Assembly: GCA_030062745.1 (NCBI GenBank)
Contig: CP099839.1
Location: forward strand, 35,869,293-35,933,292
Source of the DNA: Capitulum mitella
Taxonomy: Eukaryota > Arthropoda > Thecostraca > Pollicipedomorpha > Pollicipedidae
Length of the DNA stretch: 64,000 nt
Direction of reading: 5' to 3'
The translations under genes were made by a program, and so were the position numbers. Shown here piece after piece: positions 37,008-47,310 of this stretch (positions are counted from its first letter, which is position 1; each line of letters opens with the position of its first letter). The notes beneath the pieces were generated by a model. The model searched no databases. It had not been told where the DNA came from and was given only the letters and a program-made list of their open reading frames with translations.

Positions 37008-40000
37008 CCTTGCCCGCCTCCAGTCAGCATTTCGCATATGCGTTGCGAACCCAATGTCCAGTATGCATTGACAGCACACGTGAGCACGTGAACGTGAGAA
37101 TTGGGCGTGCTAGTTCCTTCGGGGCTTGAGCAGGTACATGCATGCGCAGGCTCGATCTTTCCACGCAGTAGTTTCTATTGTTGCCATCCGACAACCGCCT
37201 GAACCCAATGCAGCCGCACGTGGCGCCTCAAATTCTCAACGCTCCATACTGTGTGCGCGTTGGCGGAAGCCGTGCCCGACCAAGACGAAACGGCACACGG
37301 TCCGCTCGCAGCGCCAGCCACAGCCGGTCCGGACCTGGCCAAGGCCGGCAGGCCGGACGGCGCCGGCGGCCACGCCGTCTGCACCGCGTGCACGCACTGT
37401 CACGCTCTGCAGTCCCAGTGCAGGCTGGCCTGGCGAGGCGGTGCATCGTCACGCTGTTTGTGCCGCAGGCGCCACGTAACCCATAGTCATGGGTCGCACT
37501 GCGGGAGACGTGATGCTCTGTGACGAGCCCGCGCACTAAACATTTCTGGATTTTTTTCGATGATGTCACTCGAGAAATCAGGCAATTTCCTGTACACCGC
37601 CAACACGCGCTCTGCGGGCAGCATGCCCGGAAAGGTGTCCTACGAATCCAGGTGCTCGTGCAAGGTGTTCTTGGTAGGTTCCCACCAGACTACAGCAACT
37701 AATCGTTCCCAAGCCACATCGCTTCGTGCTTACGTGGTGTTTTTTTTTTCTGCGTGTGGGCTTTTTAGATAACCCAGACACTTAACAACGTCTCCTAAAT
37801 GTCTGATATCGGTTACGCTAAATTGTCTGTTTCCTTTACTTCAAAATGAAGCGAGGCATAATGTGTGGTCCCTTAACATTTACTAATCGACTCGTTTGTC
37901 GCTACCTTACAGTGTATAACTATTTTTTAGGCCATGCAGTGGGCCGAAATCTTCCATAGTGAGGAAACTTACCGGAGGTCGGGGACCGGCCTGGTCTCGT
38001 GACAGCGCTGCCGTGGGCCGTTGCCCAGGTCAGGGTGCCGTTATCGCCGGGCCGGCGGCGCCCGGATGGGCCTGGCTGGCGGCTGCGGCCCCGGCCGATA
38101 CGGGCCCGGCCCGGCCCGACTGTGGTCCCGCAGCCTGCTGCCGCTCCTGCCGCGCGGTCTGTCCTGATAACGGGACCTGACCTACTGGTTCCAGCATCGG
38201 AAAAAAATCGGGACCGACCCAGGATGTCTCACGCGATCACCTGAACCGATAAGGAGCTCGCGGTGCGCCCTCACCACCTCCACGGTGGTTAAGCGCTGAA
38301 ATCCGGAGCGATTGGTGGTACTATTCCGGCCTGGGCTGGGGTGGTGTTCTGACTCGCCATGGCGCGCAGCTATTATTTGCACCGCGGCCAGGCCTTTTAA
38401 AACCGGCCCGAGCCGGTTTTGCGGCGAAGGATTTCGGTAGATGACGCGGCCGAGTCCACTGGTGCTGGCGTACTCGGTGACGTCACCAGCGACCGGGCAC
38501 CGCAGCACTGCCTGGCACCGGGGTAACTGGGCGGGTAGGAAAGCGGAGAACCACGGAGTTCATCAGATGGATACCAATTGAGGGAGAGAGAGGGAGAGAC
38601 AGAGAGAGGACGAGCAAGACAAGGCTTTCCTGTTTCCGACTACCAGGAGAATTTTTGCGTTTTTGGCGATAACTCGAATAAGGAAGCTAGTAGTGCGTGG
38701 TTTCAGCTCAGAAAATAATATTTTGAGCATTTTTTCGTAGGATGATGTCTGCTTGGTAGTGGTTTTCTGTTTTGCCTCCTCTCAGGTGATCGTGACGTAA
38801 GCCGCGATGTCCTGTTGATCACGTTTCTTGGACGGTGTTTCAGCAAGCGGCGGTAAGATGGAAGTGGCCCGTGACTCGCTGTTGGTCGTCAGTGACAGCC
38901 GGTACCAGCTGCAGTCGGAGAACGGTGCCTACGTCCTGACGGTAGGTGGAGAAACTTGCAGCTGGACAGAAGCGTTTGTAAGCAGACAGCAGTCATTAAC
39001 CCCGCTTTACATTGAACCATTGGCCGCCGTGGGCGTGCCATTGCGTCATCAAAAACTGCACTGTCCCGACGTAGTGAAGCGGTGCTCAAGTGACGAAACG
39101 CTCATCCTGGATATGTTAAAGCTGGATACAAAATGGGGATAACCCGCATTCCATTGGGATCGAAACACGTATCGATTGGAGCAGCACACCACAGCGACAC
39201 TCCCACACATTCGGATACTGCATGTGGAAACCCAAAGTAATCTGGGGTCCAGAGCATTGTTCCAGAAAAGACAACACTGATTTAGACGCTTCAGTTTCTT
39301 TGAAGGAAAAAGAATCGGCAGAGCCGACCCAGCCGACACAGGTTAAGAAAGGTCTTCTGGCTTGCACGGGCTAGTACTTACACCTTCAGTGTAAGGTGAT
39401 CCCCTGACATGTCACGTGACATCCAGGACGTCAGAGCCGTGCGAACTGGCCTGCGGAGTGTCTTGAAAGGCGGAGTGTAAGTGCAAGGCTATGTTCTTCA
39501 TGTGCGCGGCACTCCGATGTAGCGTTAAGTTGGTGTGCCTCATGGTTGACCGTTAACCTTTGCGGCGGTTGGAAATGAAACATCAAACAGCGGACTAACT
39601 GGGATGTTAACGCAATGGTCTGAACTTGATATGTCGACAGACCAACGTTCACTTTGTGCTTTCCGGGCTGATATATCAGTGGCATATTTCGTTTATGACG
39701 TTCATCTGTTAACAATACAAACATTGTGCAGTAAGTGCTTTTTCATGTAACAGCAAAACTTTACCGATGATCTTTGTCATTTAAACCTTCTGACAAAAAT
39801 TTGTTAACTTGTCATGTCAAAGTCCCGAAGGAACATTGCATATGAAAACATTCAAACCAGCACATTCTCTCATTTTTTAAATGACATATGCCTGGTCTGT
39901 TCGACCTCAAGACAGTTCTCTTGTGGTGGTTATCAGTTATCTGAACGAGAATGTGTAGTTTGGTTAGTTCTCATATGGTGGTTATTAGCTACTTCGTCGA

Positions 40001-41165
40001 GAGTGTGAAGTTCAGTTAGTTCTCGCATGGCGTTTATCAGTTATACCTCGTCGGGAATGTGTAGTTGCGAATCCTTGTCCTGTACCCTGGTGATGTCCGA
40101 CCGGAAATTGCGTAAATTATGCGCTTAAATATATACGGACCCATTTAGGAAACCTAAGTTTTCAATGCCTCTGTGATCAAGTGCATCGATTATCAATCAT
40201 CGTTCAGTTACGAACGTTTTTAATCATCACTGGGATCACAAGATCTGTGCAGCACTGTTCATATCGGGCATACTGTATGTGTTCGTTTTCATGTTCTGCT
40301 CATTATGTTTTCCATGCCATGGGCACTTACTTTTGAAGTGTTATTAAAAAAGTTAGGTTGGTGGTTGCCTTATACCTTCCCAGTACTTCATTTATCTGTC
40401 TAGTATAGGGACAGTGGAAAATCCATGGTTAAGTGCTCCAGTTCAAATTGATGTCATTAGTACCTGCCGAATCAATTAGAGTCGTGGCAGAAACTAATCT
40501 GTCGTGTTTGAATTGTTCAAAAGTTTTACGTTGAAACGTCCATACCATGTATAGAGGTTGTAAGTAATACATTCAGATCATCATGTTGTCAATTGGGAAT
40601 TGGCAGTGCGTGCCATCAGGATCCGGAAAGTTTTTGATGGGTTTAAAAACATAACGTGTATCCACTGTTCTTTGCTTCGGCGTTTGGTTTTCTTTTCGGT
40701 AACGCAATGTGTGTTCACCCCCAGATCAACCCGACCAAGGAGTCTGACTCGGGCGTATTCATGTGCGAGAGCACCAGCATGGAGGGGATGACGTACAAGC
40801 ATACGTTCCAGGTTAGCAACGGCAACGCTGTCGTTAAAGGAACGGCAGCTTGCCAGTTTCAGAGAATGGCGCATCTTCTTCCCTGATAATATGTTTATTG
40901 TGAAGCGTGACAAAAGGCTGCGCTCTTTACACACCCTGTATATATGCAGCTGAATACAACGTGAATTGGTTATAGCACACCGGGGCCATCTTCGCATCAG
41001 TCGTTCACGTAACTGTCATTTTGGTGCTCTTGTTTGCCTACATGTGTCGTAATCTGTAACAGTTTTGAACACTTTCAGGTTCAGATTGGGGAAGGAAGTG
41101 GAACTTGTCGGACAGCTATGGCGTCTCTTGGAACTATCGCTCTTGCCATGCTTTCATTGATATAG
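32286..41165 (+). CDS. GPI-anchored single V-type immunoglobulin-domain protein (six coding exons)
   Basis: Join of 32286-32346, 36751-36909, 37582-37651, 38848-38941, 40725-40811 and 41079-41165: 558 nt, 185 residues, no internal stop, phases consistent at all five junctions. Residues 1-20 are a signal peptide; 26-36 are eleven serines; 37-47 are Gly/Ser-rich. The Ig V-type domain spans about 50-157: Cys60 (ISMKC), Trp70 (TFWYKQ), and Asp136-Cys142 (DSGVFMC), with RYQLQSENGAYVLTI before it. The last exon gives GEGSG followed by a hydrophobic end (SLGTIALAMLSLI), a GPI-attachment signal. The product should sit on the outer cell surface, with a recognition or adhesion role by analogy; the ligand is unknown. 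I do not recognise a named family. The junction between exons 3 and 4 is the least certain. Confidence 0.8.
32460..34340. other. Intron 1, left part
   Basis: Intronic. The longest frame (32,536-33,243, 235 codons) shows no domain or splice context and overlaps other open frames, so I do not call it a gene. Confidence 0.4.
34346..34399 (-). CDS. Possible antisense first exon encoding a signal peptide
   Basis: On the - strand, ATG at 34,399 gives MWAVLSGLALSVFTVLRT and runs into a good donor (GTACGT from 34,345). It is downstream, in its own direction, of a CpG island at 34,430-35,000. This would be the start of a small secreted or membrane protein nested in intron 1 of the Ig gene. No downstream exon was identified, so it may be chance. 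Confidence 0.3.
34430..35000. promoter_or_regulatory. Second CpG island, inside intron 1
   Basis: Very GC- and CG-rich, open in several frames on both strands as GC-rich DNA often is. Could be an alternative promoter of the Ig gene or the promoter of the antisense exon. Confidence 0.4.
35001..36750. other. Intron 1, right part
   Basis: No further exon recognised. It ends with the polypyrimidine tract and acceptor TCCTCTTTGTCCACAG. Confidence 0.5.
36751..36909 (+). CDS. Ig gene exon 2: poly-serine tract and first Ig strands
   Basis: The acceptor TCTTTGTCCACAG precedes the exon. The two bases TG complete the codon opened by exon 1. Encodes QTQG, 11 Ser, a Gly/Ser linker, then NGRISMKCGIYPGGQTFWYKQ with the first domain Cys and core Trp. 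It ends after one base of a codon, followed by GTGAGT. Confidence 0.85.
36765..36797 (+). repeat. Coding (AGC)11 trinucleotide repeat
   Basis: Eleven uninterrupted AGC codons in frame, directly after the signal peptide region; length polymorphism is expected. Confidence 0.95.
36946..37002. repeat. (CT)n microsatellite
   Basis: About 28 CT units, 37 bp inside intron 2. Confidence 0.95.
37582..37651 (+). CDS. Ig gene exon 3: middle Ig strands
   Basis: Begins GC to complete Gly74, then NFLYTANTRSAG and SMPGKVSYES. The acceptor tract is modest (CGAGAAATCAG). The donor chosen is GTGCTC at 37,652 because its phase suits exon 4. GTAGGT at 37,674 is a stronger donor but gives a phase that does not fit either exon-4 acceptor. 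Confidence 0.6.
37960..38180. other. GC-rich block in intron 3
   Basis: Strongly CG-rich. On the - strand it ends in a donor-like CCG/GTAAGT near 37,970, so an antisense exon is conceivable, but no acceptor or domain supports it. Confidence 0.25.
38399..38420. repeat. Perfect hairpin
   Basis: AAAACCGGC, a 4-nt loop, GCCGGTTTT. Intronic; function unknown. Confidence 0.8.
38848..38941 (+). CDS. Ig gene exon 4: D and E strands
   Basis: Encodes GGKMEVARDSLLVV and SDSRYQLQSENGAYVLT. Acceptors sit in tandem (CAG at 38,841-38,843 and AAG at 38,845-38,847); only the second keeps frame with the chosen exon 3. Ends on a codon boundary before GTAGGT. Confidence 0.75.
39912..40070 (+). repeat. 53-bp tandem repeat, three units, in intron 4
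   Basis: Units contain TGGTGGTTATCAGTTAT, GAGAATGTGTAGTT and GTTAGTTCTC; starts near 39,922, 39,975 and 40,028. Confidence 0.75.
40725..40811 (+). CDS. Ig gene exon 5: F strand with second cysteine
   Basis: The acceptor GTGTTCACCCCCAG precedes ATC. Encodes INPTKESDSGVFMCESTS then MEGMTYKHTFQ; the D-x-G-x-F-x-C signature marks the Ig F strand. Donor GTTAGC is weak. Read-through into intron 5 adds 24 codons ending at 40,886, which would replace the GPI tail. Confidence 0.85.
41079..41165 (+). CDS. Ig gene exon 6: GPI-anchor signal and stop
   Basis: The acceptor AACACTTTCAG precedes GTT CAG. Encodes VQIGEGSGTCRTAM then ASLGTIALAMLSLI and TAG at 41,163. The small-residue GEGSG site followed by a terminal hydrophobic stretch is the usual GPI signal layout. 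Confidence 0.8.
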   Translation, partial: VQIGEGSGTCRTAMASLGTIALAMLSLI

Positions 41166-41240
41166 GTGGCGCTGCCGAGGGCTCGGAGGCTTGAGAGGAA
41201 TCGCTAGCTAGGAATTTAACTAAACATTTTAGTTTCTTTT

Positions 41241-41246
41241 AATAAA
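41241..41246 (+). terminator. Polyadenylation signal AATAAA of the Ig gene
   Basis: AATAAA lies 75 nt after the stop codon, in an A/T-rich stretch, giving a short 3' UTR. Confidence 0.65.
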
Positions 41247-41269
41247 AGTTTCGAGAATTGTGGTGATAA

Positions 41270-43316
41270 ACGTACCTGCACGAATAGGAGAATAATATAA
41301 TCTTTTGTCGCAATGACTAAAGTCTTCTGAAAGTTTCCGGAGGTTTAGGTTGTTTGAGCACGTTATATGCATTGGTAATGGATTGCTGCTTTTTTGTGCG
41401 CTCATTGTATGCGCAGTGTATCCATGTGCGTTTTAGTTGTGGCTGTTTGCGCTCTTTTTTTCTCGGCCTTGTTGAGCCTTTCGATAAGCCATAAGTAGCC
41501 CTTTTACAGGGTAATGCGAATTTCAGACTGATCATTCGTAGTTTGGCTTTGCGTTTGTAGAGCTGGTTGCTATACATGTTGCACTCATCGACAAGTATAA
41601 TAGAATGTGGAATATAGAGACTAAGCATTGCACTGATTGCTGTGATTTAGTTATGTTCGTCACTAACTTGCATTTAGCTGCCATCGAATAAACATGCATG
41701 ACATTGCCGACTCATTCTCGATATGTATCGTGATGTACGCGCTCTTCACCTTGTAAGCTGCGCCTGAGCATGGTCATTTCAGGCATCACAGAACCAGTTT
41801 CTGCAAATCAAATGTTTTTTGCCATTCAGTGCGAGGCCTTCTTTGCATTTTTCAGAACACTGACACTGCTAAGAGGTGTGGAATTCTCAACACGTATTAC
41901 CTTGCATTTCATAAATAAGCCATCGATTCGTGCCAGTCCAAGTTTAAGATACAGATACAGCACTGCCACATTCCATATTCTTCGATCTTTCCAATCATTT
42001 CTTTCTTTCCAATGCAGTTTTTACAGCCTCTTGGGACGTGAGCAGGGATGGCAACCAAGACGTTCACAAACCAACAGTAAAAGACTGCTCTTCACGTCAG
42101 TGCCATGCTGTAGTACAAATACTGCAGCAACTCGACCATGAGTGGAGATTTCCGCGCCCGACAAGGATTTCAGATTGATTCCTTCCACTCGTTGCTATAG
42201 GCCAAATTTTAAACCTCTGAAAAGCTGACTGGAGTCTAGACCTGTCCACCCGATGGTTTCAAGGGTCTTTGGATTCTCCGTGACTCCAAAGACCGTGGAA
42301 CTACAATGCCACGAAATCAAAATGGTTTTGCACAAAATGGAGCTGTAGTTGTCTTTATTAAACAATGAAGGAAAAATCACAACATTTGGTGCAACATACA
42401 ATGACTTTTCTTCCATTTATCTTCTTGTACATCCATAAATAAACAATACTAGCTATGGCGTTACTGGTTGTTGATTTTTTAAACGCTTCGAAACACAAAG
42501 AGTTCAGCTCTATTAAATGATGATCAGCAAGGACGCAGGGCTCATCTCTGGATTCATGGTGTGTCACATTACCGCCAGAAGATCAGGAAAATCTGATCCC
42601 TCACGCAGTCACTTCGGACTAGTAGCGGATTAACCGGCCCGTGTAGACGCGTACCTTGGTGGGCCGACGGTAGCGACACCTAGGCATGTCATGCTACTAG
42701 TTAAACCATGACTGGCGATCACATGGGGACTTTCCCCTCCCAAATATTCATAGATTTTAACACTAGACCTATGACAACGACCGGGAAGAAGCGGTCTGAA
42801 ATCTCATGTGGACCCCCCCCCCATTAATTTTTGGAAATCTCCACCCATGCAGTAAACAATGAATATCACCAACTCAGTGACACCAATATAATGGCCAATG
42901 CTTGACGTGAATTGTCTTGACATCTGCCACTGACAATGCCTGCAAGCAGTTGATGTTCTCGTGAAACTGTGGTCAGCAGGCGACTGCAGCTAGATTGGCA
43001 TCTGTTTGAAGTCCCTCAACAGCAGGGGCGAATCCAGGATTTCGCCGGGGGGAGACGAATGGTCAGCGCGGGGCCCTCCCCTCCGGATTCTCCCATTTTT
43101 TTGCTCCTCAGATATGGGAAAGCGTTGATCTGCTAGGATCCAGGCTGAAATATTTGATGCAGTTTTGCATCTTTTTTTATCATATAAAGTAACCGACAAA
43201 ATTCAAACGTGTCATCTCATTTTTTTATTGCGTTTTGTTCTCCTACAATGTCGCCGAAATGTCACAACAATGGTGCGATTTTAGGCGGCTACGTCCCTCC
43301 CTCTGTATGAAATGTC
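41270..43316. other. Intergenic, MITE-like fragments
   Basis: No gene supported. CAGGGGCGAATCCAGGATTT at about 43,023 resembles the terminus of the hAT-like MITEs found later, and 42,760-42,830 matches a repeat fragment at 14.3 kb. Confidence 0.4.
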
Positions 43317-46000
43317 ATGTCTGTATCTGGTCCAGGAGCCCCTCTGTCCTTCGTAGCTTCTGGAGACTTTTTTGTTAGCTTTCTTGGTGGTCTCGGGTTG
43401 TCTGCCATGTTGGAACCTTCTGGTGGTCTCGGGTTCCTTTTACAGTTTCACTGTCCCCCGGGACGTCTTAAGCGCCCCTTTGGCGGTTTCAAAGACATTT
43501 CGGGCAGTGTCATGAACTCATCTGGTAGTTTCAGGGACACTGAACCCAGCACCGCCTGGAGGGCGTCAAATAGGGCACTCCTCTCGGTGTTTCGCAGATA
43601 ACTTCTGAACCGTTTGAGCCAGCACAACCAAAAGCAATTATCAATTCTACATATTTTGACATCAAAACTATTTCCATGCCAGGTCAGATCGTAGAGATAT
43701 GACGTCGTAAATGAACCCTTGCATGCATGTTTTCTCCTCCTCGAGCGGTGGCGCGAACACATTTTTTCATAATATTCGCGAATATATTGTATGGATTATT
43801 TGGATTTACGTAGGACACGATCCCCAAAGGGCTATACAACGGTGGCACGTCAACATTAGAGGTCATGCTAGGCCACATGCATGATGGCAATTGGACTGAT
43901 TTGCATTGTGAGTGATAAAAGTGATTGCTGCTGACCTCCCCATCGTTCAAGCCAGACAAGCAAATATCGTGCGCCTCTTGGCAAGGCTCGCTAAATGCAA
44001 TGTGAAGTCATGCCAAGTCACGTCATAGGCTGATGTCAAAACGAATGATATGCTAGGTCGGGTCATAGAGATATGACGTCATAAGTGAAGAATGAAATAC
44101 ATCGTCGTCTGTGGAAGACTATTCAGTAGTAGCAGTGGACAACTATTGTTCCTAGTCAGAACAAGAAAAAATGACTTTCTGACCTGCCCTGGCTTGACCT
44201 TGACCTTGATAAGGAGCAGACAGTGCAGATTTAGTTATCACGAGATGTGATTTCAGTTCTGTACCTACGCAGATAAGAATCCCAGCGAGTAATTATTACT
44301 CTTTATCAGGAAGAGCAATGCAACTTTATCTGACCTGACCTGAAATGACCTTGACCGGATGAAAAGCAGGTAATGCGAAACTGATCATCAGTGTCACGTG
44401 GATCAAACGGCTGCGGGTTAGTACCGATCTGTGATATGAAAAATAAAACCAGTATTTCACCTGACCTAGGTTGACCTTGACCCAACATTTTTGCTACAAT
44501 TAGGCATACTTCTCATGTAGGAGATCGTGACCTTTCTTTTGATACCCAAGTGAAGGCTTTAAGACCAGTATTGCCGATGAGTGACCAGTGACGTCATTGT
44601 TCACGTGACCAGGGTTTACATAGTATTTTCTGAATCGTAAGGTTCAGGACTATCGATTGGTGATAGACCGGCTCAGAGCCGACGGTGAGATCCTGAGATA
44701 ACAAGGGGGTGCCCTTTTTGACACCCCCAGGCGGTCGCGGAAATCAAAGCACACTAGGCGGTGCCTGGTTAAGCCATTTCGGGCTCCCTCCTGTCGTCCC
44801 TACAGAATTTTTGCCGTCCAGGAAGCCACTCAGGCAGTAGCAAGGGCTCTCTATAAGTCTCTCTCTGCTGTGACAGAGGCGCCCCTGGCAATGTTCTAGG
44901 TTCTTTGGCCGTTTCAGAAGCTATGTGGACGTCTCAAGGCTTCGTAGTTTCAGGGGCCCCTCTGATCGTCTCAGTGGCCCCTGCTAGAGCCTGCCAGTGA
45001 ACGGTCTCAAAGGCCCCTCTAGCAGTCTCAGTGGACCTCCTGTTGTCCTAGGTGCCCCTCTTGTCGTCTCTGGGGAACATTCTTTCCCTCTCATGGGTCA
45101 TTTGGCTGTTACAAAAGATCTTTTGGCGACTTCAGGGCCCCTAAGCAGTATCATGGACCCTCGGAACAGTACTTTCCATGGCAGTATCAGGTACTTTCCA
45201 TGGCAGTATCAGGGGTCTTCCTCTATTACATGTGGTATATCTGGCAGCCGGGGCCTCACTGGCAGTCTGAAGCGGATCTTTTCTATGCAGGAAGCCCGCT
45301 GAACACAGCCGACGGCTCTCTGGCCGTCCAGAGCCCACATACTGTCTAAGAAGTCCTCTTAATGTCTTTGCTTCGCAGGGGCCCTGGCGGTCTCCGGGGC
45401 CATCTGCCGTGTAGGGGCCCACCTTGCCGTTCCAGGACCCACCTCACCTTCCCGGGTCCCCCTGACTGCATCAAGAAACCCCTCAAGTTTTCAAAAAGAC
45501 CAGTTTGGCCCATTTGGGCCCCTCTCAAGGGTGAGAAGGTCAACTGATGAATCCTTGTTCATGGGGCCCCTCTGGCTGGCCAGGGTCTCCTTATGCCGTG
45601 CTGGGCACCCTCTTAAGTTCTTGCCGTCTCAGGAGACCTCTCGGGCACTTAAGGCGGTCTAATGGGCCCTTTGTTGTGTTGGTCCCCTCTTGCAGTCCCA
45701 GGGAACCTTGGAGAGTTACAAAGCCCTTTTTGAACCATCTTAAGGGCTATCTTGCCGTCTCAGGGTCTCATTAACCCTCCCGGAGGCACTTTGACTGCAT
45801 CAGGAGCCTTCGGCTTTTCGTACAGGTCCGTGGTATCAATTCGGGGCTCCTGTGGCATTCCAGGGGCCCCTGTGCCCTCCTAAGGGCTCAGTCCTCATCT
45901 TGGTCATGTCAGGGGCCCTGTGACCCTCCTGGTGGACTCAGGGGCAATCTGCCGTGTTGGAATTCCGTTGTGGTCTCAGGGGCCCTTTGGAAGCTTCAGG
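43317..46000 (+). repeat. Degenerate GTCTCAGGGGCCCCT satellite region
   Basis: Many diverged units of roughly 40-50 bp built on GTCTCAGGGGCCCCTCTGG, densest from 44,760. About 43,760-44,750 interrupts the array with other repeats. Open frames inside are by-products of GC-rich repetition. Confidence 0.65.
44160..44490 (+). repeat. Three units carrying TGACCTTGACC
   Basis: Each unit has a GACCTGNCCT-type segment followed by TGACCTTGACC, at about 44,195, 44,346 and 44,472. TCAAGGTCA on the other strand equals the extended half-site bound by FTZ-F1/ERR-type nuclear receptors; binding here is speculative. Confidence 0.55.
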
Positions 46001-46043
46001 AGCGCAGCCAGCCGAAAATTCCGAGAAGTCCTTGCCCAGCGAT

Positions 46044-46076
46044 GTCCCCTCCCCCACTTCATGTGGGGGAGGGGAC
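46044..46076. repeat. Perfect 14-bp-arm hairpin in the satellite
   Basis: GTCCCCTCCCCCAC, loop TTCAT, GTGGGGGAGGGGAC. A polypurine/polypyrimidine mirror of this kind could also adopt non-B structures. Confidence 0.85.
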
Positions 46077-46077
46077 T

Positions 46078-46490
46078 TCATGTGACCCCGGACAGCAAGG
46101 GGCCCTCCGAAGGCTGGCAAGGGCCCCAAAGGCCGGAAAGGGGCCCTACAGACCGACCGGAAGTCCCTACAGGCTAGCAGGGGCCCTTTCCATGGCCGTC
46201 ACGACAAAGGTCCCTACAGACCGGCAGGAGGTCCTTGCAGGCCGGTAGGGGGCTCGAAAGGCCGGCAAGAAGCCTCCTACAGGCTGGCGGGGGCCCTGCA
46301 GGTCGGCAGCTTTCTAGGGCCCCCCTGCAGGCCAGCAAGAGCACTACAGGCAGTCAGAGGCCCTAGAGGCCGGCAGGGGCCCCTTCAGGCCGGCAGGGGG
46401 CCCCTACAAGCTGGCAGGGCGCCCCCATAAGCTGGCAGGGACCCCTTCAGACCGGCAGGGGCCCCCTACAGGCCGATAGGTGCCCCTCTA
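46078..46490 (+). repeat. GGCCGGCAGGGGCCCC short-unit tandem array
   Basis: About 14 degenerate units of 25-30 bp reading CCCCTACAGGCCGGCAGGGG, distinct from the array to its left. Confidence 0.75.
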
Positions 46491-46529
46491 TATGCTTGGG
46501 TTTATATATTTCATCTTTTGTCTTCTCTT

Positions 46530-46710
46530 GTCCACTAAAGACGTGACCGTTTGCCAAGAGCTTAAAGCGTGTGAGCATTCGCGATAATGAAAATCTCACC
46601 TCATTTTTAGTGCTCCTAACGTCCGGTGACCTTGAGGATGAAAATCGGGACATCAAAAGCAGGTTCGTTAAAGCCGCCTATTAGAATGAGCGGCCTCGAA
46701 AAGCATTTTG
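46530..46710 (+). repeat. Duplicated spacer, copy 1
   Basis: Shares AAAGCGTGTG then GCATTCGCGATAATGA, GGTGACCTTGAGGATGAAAA and ATGAGCGGCCTCGAAAAGC with 47,140-47,310. Confidence 0.85.
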
Positions 46711-46739
46711 GCGATAGCCTCGTTTTTTATAACAATATT

Positions 46740-47065
46740 TTTCTATAACCTCGGTGGCGGTGGGCCCCCTTCAGACATTTCGAGGGGACCTGGTTTGTCC
46801 TGTCCTGTAGTCCCCAGGATCGTCCCGCGTTGCTGGACTTCCGGGGCCCTTCTATGCGTCTCAGGGGTCATCTAACCGTCCCGGAGGCCCCCTGACTGCA
46901 TCAAGAACCCGTCACATTTTTGCAGAGACCCCTTGAAGCCCATGCGGGGCCACTTCAGGGCCCCTTTTGGAGTTTGAGAGGGGCCCTTTCCAGGCCGGCC
47001 CGAGAGGGGCCCCTTCTCAGGCCTCAGGGGATGATCGCCCCCATCGCCCCCCCCCCCTTTGGATC
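46740..47065 (+). repeat. Satellite block between duplicated spacers
   Basis: Same style as 44.8-46.0 kb; CCCCCTGACTGCATCAAGAA near 46,889 recurs at about 45,462. Confidence 0.7.
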
Positions 47066-47139
47066 CGCACTTGCTCAACAGCTCATTTATGGCCCCGCGG
47101 GTAATTGCAAGCGTGGGATTGTTCTTGAACATTCGGTGG

Positions 47140-47310
47140 CAAGAAAGATGTGAATGTTTGCCGAGAGTTTAAAGCGTGTGGGCATTCGCGATAATGAGAA
47201 TCTCGCCTCACTTTTAGTGCTCCTCACGGCCGGTGACCTTGAGGATGAAAATGGGGCATCAAAAGCGGGTTCGTTAAAGCCGACTATTAAAATGAGCGGC
47301 CTCGAAAAGC
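47140..47310 (+). repeat. Duplicated spacer, copy 2
   Basis: Direct copy of 46,530-46,710, about 610 bp downstream. Frames stay open through both copies, but no known domain is visible. Confidence 0.85.

Noticed and set aside
36825..37129. Frames with long Arg-Glu or Leu-Ser runs
   Set aside because: Translations of the (CT)n tract in intron 2.
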